Of a stretch of DNA of 64,000 bases, positions 60,149-64,000 are shown one piece after another. The notes beneath the pieces were generated by a model. The model did not search any database. It was not told where the DNA came from and saw only the letters and a program-made list of their open reading frames with translations. The first letter of the stretch is position 1. Each line of letters opens with the position of its first letter. Source of the stretch: RHLJ01 sp965247355 (GTDB taxonomy: Bacteria; Bacteroidota; Rhodothermia; Balneolales; Balneolaceae); contig OZ252011.1 in assembly GCA_965247355.1 (NCBI GenBank), positions 620,001 through 684,000 of the forward strand. The letters are read 5' to 3'. The translations under genes and the position numbers were made by a program.

Positions 60149-61108
60149 TCAATCAAGGGCGATGAATGTATATTCATTTGAGGAAAGCTGGCGGAACGTT
60201 CCTCCCAGAACAAGCCCGAGGTCTTCCAGAGTTTGAGAAACTGAATCCAATCTAAGGGTTCCGTCGAGGGCACTGGTGTCATCAAGTTGGTTTATGTTGA
60301 TGGAGATGTTAAAATGTTGACCAATTTCTGAAACTACATCTTCGGGATTACTTGCATTAAATACAATGGTATTAGAAAGCCAGTCGGTGTACTCATCAGC
60401 CAAAGTATTCTCAGGGGTAGTAATGGTTTCTCCAATTAATTCAGAACGTTGTCCGGGTTTCAGAACCACTGCATTCTGTTTTGCTGATTCAAAACGAACA
60501 CTTCCTTCTTCAAGATAAACCTGTGTTGAGCTTCCCCAGCTGCTTATATTAAATCGTGTTCCGAGAACGGTTACCAGACCGTTTCCAGCCTGCACACTAA
60601 ACGGACGATCTGCATCTGATTTCACATCAAAGAATCCTTCACCATTTAGTGAGTAACTTCGTTCAGTATTGCTTGAAGCGAGTTCGTATAGCTCTGAGTA
60701 GGGGCGAAGTGTGACCTGCGTTCCATCTTCAAGAGTAATAGTTTGTATAACCGAGTCAGAGTGTGCTACCAGTTTCGGGGTAGGATTGATTGAAATCCAG
60801 TAAAAACCAATAAAAGCAGCAATTAGTAACACAGCCGCTGCAGCCCAGGTATAGGCAATTGGACGTTGATAAAGAGGGAGAACCTTTGCTTTGGGTTTGG
60901 TTTGGGATTCAATAGCGCCCCAGATTGAGGTTGAGTCAGGAGTATTTCTTTCATAGCTAGCCAGTTCTTCGGTTTTGAAATCCACCAACTGGTCAATCAG
61001 CTCATCCTTTAGCCCTGTAAAGTTAGTTTTTGAATCCAGAGCTTTTCCAATATTCCGTGCAAGCAGGAGATCTCGGTCGTTGTCTGGTAGGATTTGTTCG
61101 GTTGCCAT
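60149..61108 (-). CDS. FecR-family anti-sigma factor
   Basis: The protein has 319 residues. The cytoplasmic N-terminal part of about 85 residues is rich in Asp and Glu. A membrane helix follows at about 88-108 ('YTWAAAAVLLIAAFIGFYWIS'), then the FecR domain ('VIQTITLEDGTQVTLRPYSELYEL', 'YSLNGEGFFDVKSDADRPFSVQAGNGLVTVLGTRFNISSWGSSTQVYLEEGSVRF') and a C-terminal DUF4974-like domain ('NTIVFNASNPEDVVSEIGQHFNISININQL'). It would hold a cytoplasmic ECF sigma factor until the TonB receptor signals. No sigma gene is adjacent; the partial sigma gene at 1-426 is too far away to pair by position alone. Confidence 0.9.
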   Translation of the reverse strand: MATEQILPDNDRDLLLARNIGKALDSKTNFTGLKDELIDQLVDFKTEELASYERNTPDSTSIWGAIESQTKPKAKVLPLYQRPIAYTWAAAAVLLIAAFIGFYWISINPTPKLVAHSDSVIQTITLEDGTQVTLRPYSELYELASSNTERSYSLNGEGFFDVKSDADRPFSVQAGNGLVTVLGTRFNISSWGSSTQVYLEEGSVRFESAKQNAVVLKPGQRSELIGETITTPENTLADEYTDWLSNTIVFNASNPEDVVSEIGQHFNISININQLDDTSALDGTLRLDSVSQTLEDLGLVLGGTFRQLSSNEYTFIALD

Positions 61109-61124
61109 GATGGTGGATAATAGG

Positions 61125-61155
61125 AAAAGCAGGTTACTGGGCGCAACCTGCTTTT
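61125..61155 (-). terminator. Hairpin terminator or attenuator upstream of fecR
   Basis: AAAAGCAGGTT (61125-61135) and AACCTGCTTTT (61145-61155) form a perfect 11 bp stem with a 9-base loop; the minus-strand tail is TTTTCCTATT. It lies between the lipoprotein stop and the fecR start, 17 bases before the latter's ATG, so it could separate or attenuate the two. Confidence 0.7.
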
Positions 61156-61168
61156 TAATAGTTTGAGA

Positions 61169-62086
61169 TCATCTGTCAGGTCGGTCTTGCTTGTCACCGT
61201 CTACTAATGAAAAGCGAATTACTTTTGGGAGTTTATTGAAGCGGAGGAGTGCAGTTCCATCTTCCTGTAGATCAATGGTACCTTCGACCAAAGTTTCCTC
61301 AGGTACGCCATTTGTAGTTTCATTCATCAGAATGCTATAAGTAAGAGTTCCACTGACAGCGTTTTCAATGCTTCCATATTCTTTAACGGTGTCTTTATTT
61401 ACTTCTACATTTTCAAAGGTGATGTCAATTTCATAGTTTTTTGACTTGGTTGTACTATCTGGTAATGTTCCTTCGGCCTGTCCTGAACCGGTATGGGTAC
61501 CGTCTAAAGTGAGAATATTGCTGGTAGCATGTACTCCGGAAATCTCAAAGATATCGTTTTTGGTGAAACTTGAGCTTCTGAAAGGTCCTTCTGAAGAACC
61601 GGATTTTGTTCCTTCGAAAGAAATAGCTTCGATTGCATCCTTTTCAGCCTTAGGGCGTGCAATGAAACCACCATCCAAATCGGTAAAGATAATTTCCTGG
61701 TATAGACTTACCGATTTATTATAGCGCTCGTTTTCTACACTACGCTCGTAAGAAATGGTATGTACTCCGGTAGTGGAGTCATAGGAGTGAGAATAGTTAC
61801 GCTCTCCACCACGACCACTATGCTGATTTCTTCTTGGACGCTTGAAGCGTTGCTCTTCTCCGTAGCTTATTCCGGAATCATCAATACCAGAGAAGGCATC
61901 ATACATGCTACTCATAGCTCCTGATTCATTATCTGCAAGAGAAATAGCAACAATTTCGGCAGCCAGTTGGATATCTTCCTCAGAAAGGGATTCTACATCG
62001 TTGTTAACAGAAGAACAGGCTGAGAATAAAACAGCTAGTGCTACTGCAAAAAAAGATAGTTGTTTGATTAGGGTTAGGGATTTCAT
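61169..62086 (-). CDS. Lipoprotein of unknown function upstream of fecR
   Basis: I start at the ATG at 62086, which follows AGGTGA by a proper distance; an in-frame GTG three codons upstream overlaps that site. The 305-residue product has lipobox 'LFSAC' near residue 24, a Ser/Asp-rich start and a basic patch 'FKRPRRNQHSGRGGERNYSHSYD' near 80-100. The rest is beta-rich ('HTISYERSVENERYNKSVSLYQEIIFTDLDGGFI', 'NEIDITFENVEV'-like strands) and the end is charged ('LVDGDKQDRPDR'). I recognise no family. Position in front of the FecR/TonB receptor pair suggests a surface role in the same system. Confidence 0.65.
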   Translation of the reverse strand: MKSLTLIKQLSFFAVALAVLFSACSSVNNDVESLSEEDIQLAAEIVAISLADNESGAMSSMYDAFSGIDDSGISYGEEQRFKRPRRNQHSGRGGERNYSHSYDSTTGVHTISYERSVENERYNKSVSLYQEIIFTDLDGGFIARPKAEKDAIEAISFEGTKSGSSEGPFRSSSFTKNDIFEISGVHATSNILTLDGTHTGSGQAEGTLPDSTTKSKNYEIDITFENVEVNKDTVKEYGSIENAVSGTLTYSILMNETTNGVPEETLVEGTIDLQEDGTALLRFNKLPKVIRFSLVDGDKQDRPDR

Positions 62087-62261
62087 GTGAGTCACCTGTT
62101 TATTGTTTTGTTTAAGGATTAATTTCGTGATTCATCCTTAATACACATGACTTTGAAAGTACCCCTAAAAAGAATTTTTAAAATAAGATCTTCCGTCTGG
62201 AATGTGGATAGTTTAGCCTAAATATGGCTCCAATCGTTTAGAATAAAACAGATTTATAAAA

Positions 62262-62294
62262 AAACTCCGGCTTCTTTTTTAGAAACCGGAGTTT
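62262..62294 (-). terminator. Rho-independent terminator after the esterase gene
   Basis: AAACTCCGG (62262-62270) pairs with CCGGAGTTT (62286-62294). Read on the minus strand the stem is followed by a run of T (TTTTTTTATAAA), giving a good terminator for the gene ending at 62329. Confidence 0.85.
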
Positions 62295-62328
62295 AAAAGT
62301 GATAGGAATTCAGAAAAAGATCCGTTTC

Positions 62329-63273
62329 TTAATTAGCTTCAAGAAAGTCATTTACTTCCAGCCAGTATACAAATGCATCAAACCATCTGTTGCTGGTTCG
62401 GTCTGGGTTTCCTAATCCAAAGCCATGACCACCATTCTGGTATAAGTGAAATTCAACAGGAACTCCTGCTTCATACCAGGATTCAATGATTCCATTTTGG
62501 CCATTGAAAAGAAAATCATCTGTTGCAATTACATTGAACATTGGTGGTGCATTATCGGGTACATCAACGGGGCCCATTCCACCATAAATTGGTCCAATAA
62601 AAGCCAGGTCCATGGTTTTGGAATTAAGGGTTGAGTGCATAGTGAGTCCGGCTCCGGCAGAGAAACCAATCATACCAATTCGGTCAGTATCAACGCCCCA
62701 CTCATCGGCGCGGTCCAGAATCATAGCATAAGCAGCTTCTGCATCTTCAAGTTGATTATCCAAATTCCAGCGTGGAGGAGGAGGCGGTGGTGTATCCTCT
62801 GAATCATCAGAAGATGGTGGAGGAGCAGGTCGGTCACCATTCATAAAAGCTCTAAAATCATCAAGTGATTCTGCAGTAGGGCGGAGTCTGTACTTTAGTA
62901 CAAAAGCAGCAATTCCTTGCTCTGCAAGTGCCTCAGCAACTTCCCAGCCTTCATTTCCCATCGAAAGCCACATAAAGCCCCCACCGGGTGCTACGATTAC
63001 AGCTGCTCCATTTGCTTTATCGGGATCAGGAAGGAAAGGAGTAAGAGTGGCTTCGGTGATATTTCTTGCCATAGGATCTCCCCATTGGCGAAACCAGCTT
63101 TCTGATGCAGGCTGATTTTCAACTCCACCAGTATTCAGTGCAATGGCATTAGGTTCATCAGGAGTCTCAAGGGCATATATGGTGCCGTCCTGAGCTGTAG
63201 CTGATGTTGTGAAAACTCCAAAAGAAGTGAATACAAGCAAAGATGCAAGTGTGAGTGATCTAATAAGATTCAT
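62329..63273 (-). CDS. Secreted alpha/beta hydrolase, acetylxylan-esterase-like
   Basis: The protein has 314 residues with a signal peptide ending 'TSATAQ'. Hydrolase marks: 'GAAVIVAPGGGFMWLSMGNEGWEVAEALAEQGIAAFVLKYRLRP' (the HGG-like oxyanion region as PGGGF), the nucleophile 'RIGMIGFSAGAGLTMHS', an Asp in 'NVIATDDFLFNG' and the His in 'HLYQNGGHGFGLGNPDRTSNRW'. This fits the BD-FAE/acetyl-xylan esterase group. An unusual insert at about 155-170, rich in Pro and Asp ('PPPSSDDSEDTPPPPPPRW'), sits before the lid helix. Next to a GH43-like gene and not far from uronate catabolism, xylan deacetylation is a reasonable guess. Confidence 0.83.
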   Translation of the reverse strand: MNLIRSLTLASLLVFTSFGVFTTSATAQDGTIYALETPDEPNAIALNTGGVENQPASESWFRQWGDPMARNITEATLTPFLPDPDKANGAAVIVAPGGGFMWLSMGNEGWEVAEALAEQGIAAFVLKYRLRPTAESLDDFRAFMNGDRPAPPPSSDDSEDTPPPPPPRWNLDNQLEDAEAAYAMILDRADEWGVDTDRIGMIGFSAGAGLTMHSTLNSKTMDLAFIGPIYGGMGPVDVPDNAPPMFNVIATDDFLFNGQNGIIESWYEAGVPVEFHLYQNGGHGFGLGNPDRTSNRWFDAFVYWLEVNDFLEAN

Positions 63274-63515
63274 AAATGCATGGGTTGGTTAGTGTTAGCA
63301 AACAGTTTCCAAGATTGTAGGGAAATTCAAGTGGAATAGCTAGACTCACGGATCATAAGTGTACAATGAACATTTATTTTTACAAATATTAAATAGCAGC
63401 TTTTGTATGAACCGAACAAAGGCAGTTTAATTATGTATTTAAAACTGAACTAATCAGCTTTCCTAACCATAAATAAATAGCACGTCAATTACGTTTCAGA
63501 TCTTACAGGAAGTGC

Positions 63516-64000
63516 TTATTTAAATTTCCACCAGTCAAAATAAAACAAATCTTTTTCGCCTATGAAGACAAAATACACATCATGAACTCCCTTAATGTTT
63601 GTATTTACAGGAGCTGAAAATGTACTGAAGATCCCTTCTTCTCTTCCAGCATTTATTTCAACTGTTGCAATAGTCGGACCATCTAAGTTTTCAGCTCGTA
63701 TTTCAATTTTGCCTCCATAAATGGGAGATACACTTACTTCAATTGATTCAGCACCATCAGCAAAATCAACGCCTTGTACTTTTATGTAATCGCCGTGATT
63801 TATAGTAGTAACAAATAAACGGTCGGCAATTCTTGCTCCTCTGGCCCAATCGAAATCTCCTTCCCACTCTGTTTCAAACCGGGTTTTTACCCCTTCGCTC
63901 CTGGCCATGGTTTCGGCTTCGACACGATTAAATGGATTCAGAGTACCTACCTGTTCAGGGCCTTCTACCGACCAGTAATGTCTGTTTTGAATAGTGCCAT
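63516..64000 (-). CDS. Probable glycoside hydrolase family 43 enzyme, C-terminal CBM6 part (5' end outside window)
   Basis: The frame is open from the window edge to the stop at 63516, so the ATG at 63908 is internal. The visible 161 residues begin '...GTIQNRHYWSVEGPEQVGTLNPFNRVEAETMA', the linker from a GH43-type five-blade propeller into a CBM6. 'RVEAETMARSEGVKTR', 'GDYIKVQGVDFADGAESIEVSVS', 'KIEIRAENLDGPTIATVEI' and 'GVHDVYFVFIGEKDLFYFDWWKFK' are CBM6 marks with the ligand-contacting aromatic pair near the end. CBM6 binds xylan or related glucans. GH43 status rests on the linker alone, since the catalytic domain is outside the window. Confidence 0.78.
   Translation of the reverse strand, partial: GTIQNRHYWSVEGPEQVGTLNPFNRVEAETMARSEGVKTRFETEWEGDFDWARGARIADRLFVTTINHGDYIKVQGVDFADGAESIEVSVSPIYGGKIEIRAENLDGPTIATVEINAGREEGIFSTFSAPVNTNIKGVHDVYFVFIGEKDLFYFDWWKFK

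Overview
The window looks like a chromosomal segment of a marine-type member of the Bacteroidota/FCB group, most likely Balneolota. The case rests on AT-rich DNA, many TonB-dependent receptors with carboxypeptidase-like N-domains, a type IX secretion sorting domain of the 'YPNPFNP' kind, a DUF4249 lipoprotein, an ECF sigma factor, a FecR anti-sigma factor and a lycopene cyclase. The phylum assignment is inference. No phage, transposase, CRISPR array or tRNA was recognised.

Left part (1-10,000). The window opens inside an ECF sigma factor gene, followed by a DEAD-box helicase, an AraC regulator divergent from a membrane-anchored SRPBCC protein, and a secreted protein. An accessory island follows (about 4870-7365): a hydrolase lipoprotein with an NTF2-like partner, and an ankyrin protein. 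Each unit is bounded by imperfect inverted repeats that resemble integron attC sites. Then come a dCTP deaminase with a small [2Fe-2S] protein, and rsmE.

Middle-left (10,000-31,000). A very cysteine-rich 41-residue peptide, resembling a metallothionein and too short for most gene callers, lies beside a TfoX-like gene. Lycopene cyclase, threonine aldolase, a GMC oxidoreductase with its Tat-type small subunit, an ornithine-type aminotransferase and tex follow. Two YceI-family proteins flank an outer-membrane porin. A HisN-like phosphatase is followed by an M1-aminopeptidase-like protein that has lost the zinc site. An ABC-2 exporter and the glgA-glgC glycogen pair complete this part.

Middle-right (31,000-51,600). 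sucD without sucC, dnaG, a DUF4159 protein, a DUF4249 lipoprotein with its TonB-dependent receptor, a DUF72 protein and tmRNA come first. A membrane-bound AraC regulator and a secreted propeller with a type IX sorting domain follow. Next is a hexuronate catabolic block: a TRAP transporter, KDPG aldolase, mannonate dehydratase and KDG kinase, divergent from glucuronate isomerase. It would carry glucuronate to pyruvate and glyceraldehyde-3-phosphate, except that fructuronate reductase (uxuB) is absent from the window.

Right end (51,600-64,000). A lone MacB-like permease is followed by a 1075-residue sensor that joins a two-component-type beta-propeller, a Y_Y_Y domain and a class III adenylate cyclase. 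It converges on an STN-type TonB-dependent receptor preceded by FecR and an unknown lipoprotein. The end holds a secreted esterase and the C-terminal part of a probable GH43-CBM6 enzyme. Together with the uronate block these would suit growth on glucuronoxylan-like plant or algal polysaccharide, which is inference from family names only.
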